Shown: one piece after another, positions 55,113-64,000 of the stretch
Layout of the letters: each line of letters begins with the position of its first letter
Position numbering within the stretch: position 1 is the stretch's first letter
Notes under the pieces: generated by a model
The model's input: the letters and a program-made list of their open reading frames with translations, nothing else
Told to the model about the DNA's origin: nothing
Databases searched by the model: none
Source of the DNA: Arenibacter palladensis
Lineage (GTDB): Bacteria; Bacteroidota; Bacteroidia; Flavobacteriales; Flavobacteriaceae
Length of the DNA: 64,000 bases
Direction: 5' to 3'
Assembly (NCBI RefSeq): GCF_900129275.1
Contig: NZ_FQUX01000004.1
Coordinates: 372,001-436,000, forward strand
Made by a program: the position numbers and the translations under genes

Positions 55113-55136
55113 ATTACCGGAGACCAAAGTAAGTGA

Positions 55137-55290
55137 TTGATCAACAGTGGAATCCAATATCGTTCCATTATTAAAGATAATAAGATTATCGGCTACCAGG
55201 CAGACATTGGCAAAGGGTATTGGGGCGATATTTATGATGAGCACCGCAGGGGCAAACTTGTGGCGGTGAGTTTTGAATTCCTGCTGTAAA
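55137..55290 (+). pseudogene. DUF1080 gene fragment
   Basis: A short open stretch reads INSGIQYRSIIKDN, then GYQADIGKGYWGDIYDEHRR, the core of DUF1080; the intact paralogue at 49068-49706 has FINSGIQFRS and GYQADWGNYYWASLYDESRR. N- and C-terminal parts are absent and no start codon is visible. Confidence 0.75.
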
Positions 55291-55467
55291 TTTAATAATT
55301 CCCTATTTACAGGGCTTTCCAGATGCTAATTTATAAAAATGTGTTCCAAAACGTGTTCAGTTTTGTGTTCACTATTGTTAATAATAATTTTAAAGCAATT
55401 TACAATTAGTTTTGATTACAAGACCGAAATGTTATTTTTTTCCTGCTATTACACTCTTTAGATAACA

Positions 55468-56043
55468 TTAGGTCCTAAAATACAAGAATACTAGCAGCAA
55501 GTTATCTTTTTTCTCTTTGAGCCATTTCTTTATGCTTTGGGTAGCACGACTAACATGTTTTTCCACGGCCTTTTCCGAGATTTCCAATTGGAAAGCTATT
55601 TCCTTATGTTTGTAACCAGATTTCTTGCTAAGTAAAAATACTTCCCTATTTTTTTTAGGAAGTTGGTCTATTGCCGATTCCAAAAGTTTCATTCTCTCTT
55701 CCAAAAAAGATTCATCTTTTTCCACAAAATCCATAAGGACAGTATTTTTAAGCTCTGATAGTGCAAGCTCTTCTTTTTTAATTTTTCGGTATTCCTTTAA
55801 AAATGTATTATAGACAGATCTATATAGATAGTTTTTTAAAGAAGATTTAATTTGCAGTGTATCTCTTTTAATCCAAATTTTCACTAAGGTCTGCTGCACA
55901 ACGTCCTCAGCGCGGTCCTTATCTTTAGTTAAATTATAGCAATACACTATCAGATCCGTATAATATTTGTCATATAGAATTTTATAGGCCCGTTCATCTC
56001 CATTCTTTAAGCTTTCTAGTATAAAAGTGTCTTTATTATGCAA
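55468..56043 (-). CDS. ECF RNA polymerase sigma factor (PUL 2)
   Basis: A 191-residue sigma-70 factor with region 2 (YKILYDKYYTDLIVYCYNLTKDKDRAEDVVQQ) and region 4 (KKSGYKHKEIAFQLEISEKAVEKHV), typical of Bacteroidota ECF factors that control SusCD loci. It is divergent from the FecR gene 134 bp away. In known systems FecR binds the sigma factor until the STN-type receptor signals glycan uptake. Both partners follow here, so the regulatory circuit looks complete. Confidence 0.94.
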   Translation of the reverse strand: MHNKDTFILESLKNGDERAYKILYDKYYTDLIVYCYNLTKDKDRAEDVVQQTLVKIWIKRDTLQIKSSLKNYLYRSVYNTFLKEYRKIKKEELALSELKNTVLMDFVEKDESFLEERMKLLESAIDQLPKKNREVFLLSKKSGYKHKEIAFQLEISEKAVEKHVSRATQSIKKWLKEKKDNLLLVFLYFRT

Positions 56044-56177
56044 AATTTGAATAAGCTTAGTTGGTGGTTAATCTAAGTAAAATTGGTTAAATATTATTGA
56101 AATAAAAAAAAAAGTCAAAAAAAATGTAGGGATTGGAATAAAATTGGGGTCATACTTATGTAATTGATAATATAGAA

Positions 56178-57344
56178 ATGAAAAATAATACGTTGGAAAG
56201 TCTAATTCAGGACTACTTGGAGGGAAAAATTGAGGAATCCAAGATGTATGAATATATTCAGGCTTATTCCGTGGAAGAGGTGAAAAAAAGCCTTTCGGAT
56301 TCTATGGAAGTGGATTATCTGTTATCCAAGAAATATTTAGAAGTAGATCAAGAAGTTGCTTATAAAGACTTTCTGGAACAAATTAAATTACGCGCCATTA
56401 ATGTTAAGGAATCTAAAGCTGGAGGTATCCGCACAATATGGAAATATGCTGCAATTTTTACAGGTATAGTTGGATTAGGAGTGGCGTTGACCTTTTTATC
56501 CAGGTCCAATAGCGAACAGGAAAACATTACAATAGCGAATGAAGAAGTAAATCTGCATTTAGGTAATGGTAAGTTGGAAATCATCAAGGAGACGGGTAGT
56601 ACGAATATTCTGGATTCTGAAGGTAATGTAATTGCGGTACAAACAGGGGATAAAATTAAATATAGTGCAGTGCATAAGCCAGAAGAAACACATTACAATG
56701 AGTTAAGCGTGCCTTATGGAAAGAAGTTTGAATTGGAATTGTCCGATGGCACTATAGTATATATTAATGCAGGATCTGTTTTAAAATACCCGACAAGTTT
56801 TATAACTGGGAATAATAGGGAAGTATCCTTGAAAGGCGAGGCCTTTTTTAAGGTGGCGGAGGATAAGGAACATCCCTTTATAGTGAATTCGGGTTCAGTT
56901 AATGTACGGGTACTGGGTACGGAATTTAATGTTTCCGCCTATGGTGAAGATATGGAAAACAATACTGTTCTGGTTTCGGGCAGTGTACAATTGTACGATT
57001 CCTTATCGGTCGACACTAAAACTACACAGGTGAAACTGGTTCCAGGTGAAAGGGGAACATGGAGCAAAGAACAACACAATTTTAAAACTGATATGGTAGA
57101 TACTGCCATATATACCTCTTGGGTGCAAGGGAAACTTATTTTTAGGAATATGCCGTTTAAGCAAATCCGTAGACAATTGGAACGCCGTTATAACGTAACC
57201 ATTGTTAACACAGATACTTCGTTGGATAATAACACCTTCAGTGCCAATTTTGAAGAAGAAAGTATAGAAGAGATACTGGAGATTTTTGATAGAACTTACG
57301 GCATAGAATATTCAATTAAAGATAATACAATAATCATAAAATAA
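56178..57344 (+). CDS. FecR-family anti-sigma factor
   Basis: A 388-residue inner-membrane anti-sigma regulator. The N-terminal cytoplasmic part (about 1-85) binds the sigma factor; one membrane span lies at about 90-108; the periplasmic FecR domain follows (VPYGKKFELELSDGTIVYINAGS, then VNVRVLGTEFNVSAY), and a DUF4974 domain closes the protein (FRNMPFKQIRRQLERRYNV). The length and order are standard. It sits between the ECF sigma and the STN-SusC receptor. Confidence 0.95.
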   Translation: MKNNTLESLIQDYLEGKIEESKMYEYIQAYSVEEVKKSLSDSMEVDYLLSKKYLEVDQEVAYKDFLEQIKLRAINVKESKAGGIRTIWKYAAIFTGIVGLGVALTFLSRSNSEQENITIANEEVNLHLGNGKLEIIKETGSTNILDSEGNVIAVQTGDKIKYSAVHKPEETHYNELSVPYGKKFELELSDGTIVYINAGSVLKYPTSFITGNNREVSLKGEAFFKVAEDKEHPFIVNSGSVNVRVLGTEFNVSAYGEDMENNTVLVSGSVQLYDSLSVDTKTTQVKLVPGERGTWSKEQHNFKTDMVDTAIYTSWVQGKLIFRNMPFKQIRRQLERRYNVTIVNTDTSLDNNTFSANFEEESIEEILEIFDRTYGIEYSIKDNTIIIK

Positions 57345-57494
57345 ACCACCAAAACCAATATTGCCTATGATATAGAAAGGATAAAATGTAAAGTAGGACC
57401 AACCCTCAAAAAAAATCGGAAAATGCTCGTAACATTTCCCGACTTATAGGTTTGGTCAAAAATAGAGTAACCAATTAATAACCATAACAAAAGT

Positions 57495-60400
57495 ATGAAA
57501 AAACTGAAGATAATCGGGTGTTCTTCTATGTGCACCTTAAAGTGGGATCTAAAAATGAAGCTAACGGCCTTATTCGTTTTAGTATGTATGCTGCAAATCA
57601 ATGCAACTACCTATTCCCAAAAAACCAGGATATCCCTGGATATGAATAATGTACAATTAAGTGAGGTACTTAACCGGATTGAAACCATTTCCGAGTTCAA
57701 ATTTTTTGTTGACACACAGAAAATAGACGTAAAAAGAGAAATAGATATTAAGGCGGATAAGGAAAAGATTTTTGATATTCTAGATAAGTTATTTAGAGGA
57801 ACAAATATCACCTATGAAGTATATAACAAGCAAATTTTACTAAAAAGGGTGGACCTAAAACCCGTTGATTTAAAATCTATAGGACCGGATCAAAGCTATA
57901 GTGAAAGTAAAAATTATCAGCAAGTAATAACGGGAACCATTACCGATGAAAATGGAACTCCTTTGCCCGGTGCCAATATTCTTGAAAAAGGTACTACCAA
58001 TGGAACCCAAGCCGATTTCGATGGAAATTTTTCAATTTCCGTCGAAGATGAAAATGCACTGCTTGTAGTTTCTTATGTTGGTTTTGGAACTAAGGAGATT
58101 CCACTTAATGGACAGACTTTAATTTCTGTAACCTTAGAAGAAAGCGCGGCGGGTTTGGATGAGGTGGTTCTAGTTGGGTACGGGACTGTTAAAAAATCTG
58201 ATTTAACTGGAGCAGTTACCTCGTTGTCTTCCGAGGATCTGAACGATAATGTGGCTGTAAATGTTACGCAACAACTACAAGGTAGGGCAGCTGGTGTTCA
58301 GGTGTTTCAGAACAGTAACCAGCCCGGGGGTTCATCAACTATTCAAATTAGGGGTATTGGATCTATCTCTGCGGGCAACGCGCCATTATTTGTAGTAGAT
58401 GGTTTGCCTATTTCTAATGATGGTGCCCTAGCTGGAGGAAATATAGGTCTTGCACCAAACCCTCTAAATACGATTAATCCAAATGATATTAAATCAATTG
58501 AAGTTCTCAAGGATGCTTCTGCAACCGCCATTTACGGTTCAAGAGGGGCAAACGGAGTAATATTGATTACCACCAAGTCGGGTAGGCAGGGGAAGTTGAA
58601 AGTAAGCTACCAAGGCAAAACCAGTGCGTTTAGCATTATTTCCACTCCAGATATTTTAACAGCTGAAGAATACCAAACCAATTTAAATGCGCTTCTGGAT
58701 GCTGGGGCAGTCAATGCAACGGAAGCTGAGCGGGTTGGAGATATCGTTGATGGTGGTACCACTTGGCAGGATCTTCTTTTTAAGTCGGCAGTAAGTCAAG
58801 AGCATAACATATCTTTTAGCGGCGGAAAAGATAAAAACACCCATTACACCTCTATAGGATTTTTTAGTCAAGAAGGAGTTGTAAAAAGATCTAAATTAGA
58901 GCGTTTTAGCCTCCGTACGAACCTTACCTCGGAGTCGGATAATTTTAAATTTGGCCTAAATTCAACGGTAACTTATACGTTACAGGATATTGTAGGTGCT
59001 GGCGCAGGGGTCAACAACGATTCTGGGCCAGTTAATTCTGCCTTTTTTTACGACCCAACAGTTCCTGTCTATGAAAACGAGGAGACCAACGAATTTTTTG
59101 TTTCACCATTTATGAATATTGAGAATCCGATAGCTCTTTCAGAAGGAAGAACAGTTGATGATGCCACCTTTAGACTGTTAGCTTCTACCTACGGGGAATA
59201 TTTTATTACGCCTGCTTTGTCGGCTAAATTAAATTTAGGCTTTGATTATCAAAACTCAAGAAGAGATCAGTTTTTAAATGATTTTACACAAGCAGGTTTT
59301 GCCTTGGGAGGAGAGGGTAATGTTTTTACGGGAATCAATTTTAACTATTTGGCAGAAGCAACCCTAAATTATAATAAAGAACTTGGAAACGGCCATGCAT
59401 TAAACCTACTTGGTGGTATAAGTACTCAGAAGTTTTTCTTCCAAAGTGCTAACTTGGGTGCTCAGAATTTTTTATCGCTCGCCACTGAAACAGATAATCT
59501 ACAATCAGGGGACCCATTGCTTAACACTGTAGCTACAAGTAGAGTGGAAAACTCTTTACTGTCTTATATCGGTAGGGCCAACTATTCCTTCTCAGATAAA
59601 TACCTGATTACAGGTACCCTGAGAGTTGATGGTTCTTCCAGATTCGGTGAAAATAATAAGTATGGCTACTTTCCATCAATGGCTTTAGGCTGGAAATTAC
59701 ATAACGAAGAGTTTTTAAAGAATTCAAATTTTTTCGACCAGCTGAAATTTAGAGCAAGTTATGGGCAGACCGGGAACCAAGATATTGGAAATTTCCTTTC
59801 TTTGACTACAATTAGTAGTGGGGGTAATGTTGTAATTCCTGGAGGTGCGCAAATAGGAACAGCCCAACCTACCAGAATAGCCAATCCTGACTTAAAGTGG
59901 GAAACTACCACTCAATTTGATATTGGATTGGATTGGTCAATTTGGAACGGCCGTTTATCTGGTACTGCTGATTATTACAATCGACTAACCTCGGATCTGT
60001 TATACAATCTGCCAATTCCGTCACAAACTGGTTTTACCAGTGTAGTGACCAATATAGGAGAGGTGGAAAATAAAGGATTTGAGGTACTTTTGGAAACGGC
60101 TAATTTGACGGGTGATTTTAAATGGAACACATCTTTTAACTTCGCTACTGTAAAAAATAAAGTTTTAGACCTAGGTCTTGGAGAAAACGAAGAGGGTGAA
60201 CCAATCGAAGTTCAAGGTGGATCCAGTATACTTAGACCAGGAGAAACAATGAATGCCTATTTTGGTTATGAAATTCTTGGAGTCTGGCAAGAAGGTGATG
60301 ACTTCACCGATGCTCCTGCCGGTGTGCAGCCAGGTGATTGGAAATATAATGATGTCAACGGTGACAATGCAATTACCGTTAATGATAGAAAAGTCCTTGG

Positions 60401-60908
60401 AAATTCAATTCCTGGTTTTAGTTGGGGTTTGACCAATACTTTTAGTTATAAGAACTTGAGCCTTGCAGTAAATGTATTTGGAGTACACGACGTACAACTA
60501 TTCAATACGAGTCTTTCTACCACATATTTCCCTATTAATTTTAGAAGAAATAGGTTGTCAGAACCTATTCTTAATAGATGGACTCCAGACAACCCGACAA
60601 ATAAGTACCCCTCCTTCCTCAATAATACGGGGCAAGGGAACAATGGTGTAAATTCGAGCACTGTCGAAGACGCCGGGTATGTTAGGCTACAATCTCTAAC
60701 CTTGGGATACAATATACCACTAAAAGAAACCAGTTTTATAAGTGCCATGAATGTAAGGCTGATAGGAGAAAACCTACACACTTGGACAAATTACAGCGGT
60801 AATGATCCAGGATTGAGTGTTAACGCTGGCAATACTGGTTTTAGACAGGACTATGTAGCGTACCCGTTATCCAGAATATTTTCATTGAATTTAACAGTAG
60901 ATTTTTAA
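57495..60908 (+). CDS. SusC-type TonB-dependent receptor with STN domain (PUL 2)
   Basis: An 1137-residue outer-membrane receptor. After a signal peptide (about 1-40, with a long N-terminal region) comes the STN signalling domain (about 50-115, ISEFKFFVDTQKIDV), a carboxypeptidase-like domain (ITGTITDENGTPLPGANILEKG), the plug (IQIRGIGSISAGNAPLFVVDG, SIEVLKDASATAIYGSRGANG) and the barrel. The STN domain marks it as a signal-transducing receptor for the FecR/ECF pair upstream. A second ATG at 57555 would give a more typical signal peptide. Confidence 0.94.
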   Translation: MKKLKIIGCSSMCTLKWDLKMKLTALFVLVCMLQINATTYSQKTRISLDMNNVQLSEVLNRIETISEFKFFVDTQKIDVKREIDIKADKEKIFDILDKLFRGTNITYEVYNKQILLKRVDLKPVDLKSIGPDQSYSESKNYQQVITGTITDENGTPLPGANILEKGTTNGTQADFDGNFSISVEDENALLVVSYVGFGTKEIPLNGQTLISVTLEESAAGLDEVVLVGYGTVKKSDLTGAVTSLSSEDLNDNVAVNVTQQLQGRAAGVQVFQNSNQPGGSSTIQIRGIGSISAGNAPLFVVDGLPISNDGALAGGNIGLAPNPLNTINPNDIKSIEVLKDASATAIYGSRGANGVILITTKSGRQGKLKVSYQGKTSAFSIISTPDILTAEEYQTNLNALLDAGAVNATEAERVGDIVDGGTTWQDLLFKSAVSQEHNISFSGGKDKNTHYTSIGFFSQEGVVKRSKLERFSLRTNLTSESDNFKFGLNSTVTYTLQDIVGAGAGVNNDSGPVNSAFFYDPTVPVYENEETNEFFVSPFMNIENPIALSEGRTVDDATFRLLASTYGEYFITPALSAKLNLGFDYQNSRRDQFLNDFTQAGFALGGEGNVFTGINFNYLAEATLNYNKELGNGHALNLLGGISTQKFFFQSANLGAQNFLSLATETDNLQSGDPLLNTVATSRVENSLLSYIGRANYSFSDKYLITGTLRVDGSSRFGENNKYGYFPSMALGWKLHNEEFLKNSNFFDQLKFRASYGQTGNQDIGNFLSLTTISSGGNVVIPGGAQIGTAQPTRIANPDLKWETTTQFDIGLDWSIWNGRLSGTADYYNRLTSDLLYNLPIPSQTGFTSVVTNIGEVENKGFEVLLETANLTGDFKWNTSFNFATVKNKVLDLGLGENEEGEPIEVQGGSSILRPGETMNAYFGYEILGVWQEGDDFTDAPAGVQPGDWKYNDVNGDNAITVNDRKVLGNSIPGFSWGLTNTFSYKNLSLAVNVFGVHDVQLFNTSLSTTYFPINFRRNRLSEPILNRWTPDNPTNKYPSFLNNTGQGNNGVNSSTVEDAGYVRLQSLTLGYNIPLKETSFISAMNVRLIGENLHTWTNYSGNDPGLSVNAGNTGFRQDYVAYPLSRIFSLNLTVDF

Positions 60909-60945
60909 GCTGAATGTTCAACTAAAAAAATTAAAAAAACTAAAG

Positions 60946-62436
60946 ATGAAAAAATTTAAATATATAGTATTCTGTTTGGTCATTGTTGTTTCAATGCACT
61001 CCTGTGAAGATTATCTTATAGAGGACCCTGCTTCAGAACTTACCCCAGAGACATTTTTGTCCACGAAGGATGGTGTAACTGCATTGTTTACAAATGCATA
61101 TAGCATATACGTTTATAGCGGTCATACGGGTCTTTTAGATAATATGCATTTGTATGCAATGTCAGATTTTACCGGAGATAGCCAATTTCAAAGCGGAGGT
61201 GGATTTAATGGTCAAGTCCTTCCTTATATGAATTTTACATGGGATCCCACTGTCTTAGGACTTGCCACATACTGGAATCAAAGCTATGCTGCCATTCGTG
61301 ATATAAATATCATTTTAGAAAGTTTGAGTGCTACAGAAGGTTTTACCCAAGCTGAGATTGATGAGTACATATTGGCTTGTAGATTAATGAGAGCTGATAT
61401 GTATATGCGTTTATTTGATTGGTTTGGGCCGGTACCTTTAAGAACTAGTACTCTTGATGCATTTGATTTGCCTCGAAATACAGAGGAAGAAGTCATGGCA
61501 TTTATTAGTTCTGAAATGGAAGAAATCATACCGCTATTACCACTGCCCGGGGAAGCTATCAATGTGTGGACAGATCGCGGAACGGCGGCTGGCCTTTATG
61601 CTAGACACCTTCTAAGCCAGAAGGATTGGGCAGGAGCAGCCGAGTATACAATAGTGGTGATGGACTTGGGGTATTATGAACTTTTTCCAGATTATCCATC
61701 CCTTTTTGATGTTGCAAATGAGTTCCAAAATAATCCCTCCCAAAGAGAGATTATGCTCGCAAGACCCATGATCAATGTTGTTAATGAGGGATCAATTATA
61801 ATTAGTAATTCATTTCCACCTGGATATTCCTTTTCGGATAAATTACCAGAAATTGTATTTACCAGCTCGATGCGGAATTTTGGTTCTCAATTTCGTATCC
61901 GTGACGACTTTGCAGACTCATTTGATAAGATCAATGATACCCGATATACCCGAATCATTGAAAATTATAGGAATGGAAATGGAGATCTTGTGGACTTAAC
62001 GGTTAACCCTGATAATAGAAGAAGCTTAAAATACTATGACCCGGACGGTACCCTTGATATGGGCAATGATTTCCCCATTTTGCGATATGCCGATATTTTG
62101 TTGATGCGGGCAGAGGCTTTGAATGAACTTAACGGTCCTAATCAGGAAAGTATTGATTTGTTGAATTTGGTTCGGGAAAGAGCAGGTTTGGAAGGGTTTG
62201 AAGTGAGTGATTTTGCTTCCACAGAAAGTTTTAGGGACCATATCATATTGAACGAAAGAAGATGGGAGTTTCAGGAAGAACACATGAGAAGACGTGATTT
62301 GATAAGACACGGCTCCTTTATTTCAAGAGCGCAAGGTAGAGGTGCGGTGACTGCCGCAGATTTCCATGTCTTATTTCCTATTCCCCAAGAAGAAATAAAT
62401 GGTAACCCTAATATGGTTCAGAATGCAGGATATTAA
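60946..62436 (+). CDS. SusD/RagB-family lipoprotein (PUL 2)
   Basis: A 496-residue outer-membrane lipoprotein (Cys20 in SMHSC) with the classic RagB/SusD layout: SusD-like_3 N-terminus (LIEDPASELTPETFLST), RADMYMRLFDWFGPVPL, and the C-terminal RRWEFQEEHMRRRDLIRHG motif. It partners the SusC 37 bp upstream. Its fold group differs from the SusD of PUL 1, in line with a different glycan. Confidence 0.94.
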   Translation: MKKFKYIVFCLVIVVSMHSCEDYLIEDPASELTPETFLSTKDGVTALFTNAYSIYVYSGHTGLLDNMHLYAMSDFTGDSQFQSGGGFNGQVLPYMNFTWDPTVLGLATYWNQSYAAIRDINIILESLSATEGFTQAEIDEYILACRLMRADMYMRLFDWFGPVPLRTSTLDAFDLPRNTEEEVMAFISSEMEEIIPLLPLPGEAINVWTDRGTAAGLYARHLLSQKDWAGAAEYTIVVMDLGYYELFPDYPSLFDVANEFQNNPSQREIMLARPMINVVNEGSIIISNSFPPGYSFSDKLPEIVFTSSMRNFGSQFRIRDDFADSFDKINDTRYTRIIENYRNGNGDLVDLTVNPDNRRSLKYYDPDGTLDMGNDFPILRYADILLMRAEALNELNGPNQESIDLLNLVRERAGLEGFEVSDFASTESFRDHIILNERRWEFQEEHMRRRDLIRHGSFISRAQGRGAVTAADFHVLFPIPQEEINGNPNMVQNAGY

Positions 62437-62739
62437 CATACCACATACTTTAAGTAAGCTTTCTGAGAACTTGAACATATATGATATTGAAAATTTATCC
62501 TAATATAAATTTCCAATGTAGCTGTTTTTTGCATATTTAGGTTGTTTAGATGCGAAAAGTGACTGCCCCAGGATTAACGTTCTGGGGCATTCATAACCGA
62601 TCCTGTGTTACTATTATAAATTAAACTTATATGGGATAAATGGTAAATCAAGGTATGAAGGAACTTGTGTAAAGTTAGTTGGGACCAACATTTGGGCTAC
62701 CAAAATATTTTACTTGGGAAAACTTTATTTTAACAAATT
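62437..62739. other. Intergenic region before the sulfatase
   Basis: 303 bp containing one hairpin (62564-62589). No gene or clear TAnnTTTG element was found. Confidence 0.4.
62564..62589 (+). terminator. Possible terminator after susD of PUL 2
   Basis: 8-bp GC-rich stem (62564-62571 with 62582-62589), 10-base loop. The following sequence has few T residues, so termination may be partial. Confidence 0.45.
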
Positions 62740-64000
62740 ATGAAACAGATTATCGCACAAATAATTTTTGGTTTGGGGTTATTGTTTTTAAATAATTCCT
62801 TGGCACAGCAAAAAGAAAGTGCCAAAAAACCGAATGTCATTTTAATTCTGGCCGATGACTTAGGTTACAGTGATATAAGTAGTTATGGTTCAGAAGATGT
62901 GGAAACTCCTAATCTGGATCTGCTAGCTAAAAAAGGGCTCCGTTTTACGAACTATCATACGGGCGCTTCCATCTGTTCACCTTCTAGGGCTGCGTTATTG
63001 ACCGGTGCTTATCCTCAAAGAACAGGATTGTACCTAGGTATAAATCCCAATCGTGAAGCGCATTGGTTTTTAGGTTTAAATCCTGATGAAATTACGATTG
63101 CTGAACAATTTAAAAAACAGGATTACACCACCTTCATGGTTGGCAAATGGCATTTGGGGACGGAAGAAAAATTTTCATGCTTAAATCAGGGGTTTGATGA
63201 TTATTACGGAATGCCATGCAATTATGATCACAGTAAAAAATTCTTTGATGGAAGAAAGTTGATATATGAAGATACTCCCCTAGATAAATTAACCGAGCTT
63301 TATAACGAACGAATTAAAACCTTTATAAATGAAAAGGCAAGTGAGCCGTTCTTTTTGTTCTATTCACATAACTATCCCCATACCCCTTACAAAGTGGGGA
63401 AAAAGTTTGAAGGGTCTTCAAGTGATGGAGTTAGGGGAGATGTTATTCAGGAGTTCGACTGGAGTGTGGGTGAAATAATGAATACACTCAAAGAAAAAGA
63501 AATATTGTCAAATACCATCATCATATTTACTTCAGACAACGGACCCGTTAATAATAAATATGCAGAACCCCACCGAGGAACCAAGTTCGTATCCCTTGAA
63601 GGTGGACATAAAGTTCCCTTTATTGTTTATTGGAATGAAGGCATAGAAAAGAGCGCCGTTGTAGATAAACCGATTTATGCGATGGATCTTTTTCCCACAC
63701 TGTCGGAAATTATAGGAGTAAAAATTCCAGACGATAGAAAGTATGACGGTAAAAGCTTGCTTCCCATTTTTAATGGTAATATACCTGAGGGAGAGAGTGA
63801 AACCCCATATTATTATTACAACTGTGAAAATTTACAGGCTGTGTCGTATAAGAATTGGAAATTACACCTGTCTAGATCATTGCAACAGATTCCTTTCTGG
63901 GATAAAAGTAAAACGGAGTTTATTGACATTCCCAAACCCGTATTATTCAATCTCGCTGATGATATTTCCGAATCGCAGGATATTGCACAAAATCATCCTG
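62740..64000 (+). CDS. S1-family sulfatase, truncated by the window end
   Basis: The first 420 codons of a secreted sulfatase. A signal peptide ends near residue 22 (NNSLAQ). Metal-binding residues are in NVILILADDLGYSD (Asp39, Asp40), and the formylglycine motif CSPSR starts at Cys79, followed by AALLTG. HNYPHTPY-type and TSDNGP motifs follow. The Cys-type motif needs an anaerobic or FGE-type maturase encoded elsewhere. With the ECF-regulated SusCD upstream it implies a sulfated polysaccharide. The 3' end is outside the window. Confidence 0.93.
   Translation, partial: MKQIIAQIIFGLGLLFLNNSLAQQKESAKKPNVILILADDLGYSDISSYGSEDVETPNLDLLAKKGLRFTNYHTGASICSPSRAALLTGAYPQRTGLYLGINPNREAHWFLGLNPDEITIAEQFKKQDYTTFMVGKWHLGTEEKFSCLNQGFDDYYGMPCNYDHSKKFFDGRKLIYEDTPLDKLTELYNERIKTFINEKASEPFFLFYSHNYPHTPYKVGKKFEGSSSDGVRGDVIQEFDWSVGEIMNTLKEKEILSNTIIIFTSDNGPVNNKYAEPHRGTKFVSLEGGHKVPFIVYWNEGIEKSAVVDKPIYAMDLFPTLSEIIGVKIPDDRKYDGKSLLPIFNGNIPEGESETPYYYYNCENLQAVSYKNWKLHLSRSLQQIPFWDKSKTEFIDIPKPVLFNLADDISESQDIAQNHP

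Larger units (their letters stand above)
54045..55467. other. Decayed accessory region
   Basis: 1.4 kb without an intact gene between the broken integrase and the ECF sigma gene of PUL 2. It contains fragments of an ECF sigma gene and of a DUF1080 gene, listed separately. I see nothing recognisable in 54095-54740. Confidence 0.6.

Noticed and set aside
52470-64000. Second copy of the tRNA-Pro 3' end as attR
   Set aside because: I looked for GGTTCAAATCC and CATCCCGA downstream and found no copy; the boundary, if any, is outside the window.

Overview
The window is a chromosomal segment of a marine-type Flavobacteriaceae bacterium (Bacteroidota). The evidence is low GC, SusC/SusD pairs, an ECF sigma/FecR/STN-receptor cascade, Bacteroidota-only families (DUF4293, DUF1599, the DoxX-thioredoxin fusion), a Rho factor with a long disordered insert, and TAnnTTTG-type -7 promoter elements. 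The genus cannot be fixed from the sequence; Zobellia, Maribacter or Arenibacter relatives would fit.

Bases 1-18.4 kb are mostly core genome: a DUF2254 membrane protein, an aldehyde dehydrogenase, a nitroreductase, rho, a metallophosphoesterase, truA overlapping an ABC exporter, the diadenylate cyclase cdaA, folP, and the run DUF1599 - DoxX/thioredoxin - tpiA - prmA - clpS. Two YeeE/YedE half-transporters follow. At 18.5-24.5 kb lies a minus-strand three-gene operon of planctomycete-type proteins (DUF1549/DUF1553 with CxxCH, Tat-exported DUF1501, and a DUF2231/CxxCH/LRR/discoidin protein). A LytS/LytTR two-component pair comes next.

At 26.7-45.7 kb is a polysaccharide utilisation locus whose enzyme set (GH130 phosphorylase, GH20, GH92, GH29, a CBM9-like protein, a DUF4838 protein and an SSS symporter, then SusC/SusD) points to N-glycan-type glycoprotein glycans. 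It is interrupted by a small island: a 3 x ~170 bp repeat array punctuated by palindromes, directly followed by a DUF559 nuclease gene. Convergent to the PUL, 46.1-51.7 kb holds a minus-strand trio: FG-GAP protein, DUF1080 hydrolase-like lipoprotein, and a cupredoxin-sugar dehydrogenase-HEAT fusion.

At 52-55.4 kb is a mobile hot spot built on tRNA-Pro(GGG). A short GIY-YIG nuclease gene sits between a broken 5' tRNA copy and the intact tRNA, with a third, shorter 5' copy further upstream next to what looks like the original promoter. Downstream of the tRNA come short direct/inverted repeats, a frameshifted IntDOT-like tyrosine recombinase, and decayed fragments of an ECF sigma gene and a DUF1080 gene. 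A second PUL then begins (ECF sigma, FecR, STN-SusC, SusD, sulfatase cut by the window end), probably for a sulfated polysaccharide.

The most unusual items are the nested tRNA/GIY-YIG arrangement, the DUF559-palindrome array inserted in the glycan PUL, the cupredoxin-dehydrogenase fusion without a visible CxxCH, and a discoidin-like C-terminal module shared by three proteins from two neighbouring clusters.
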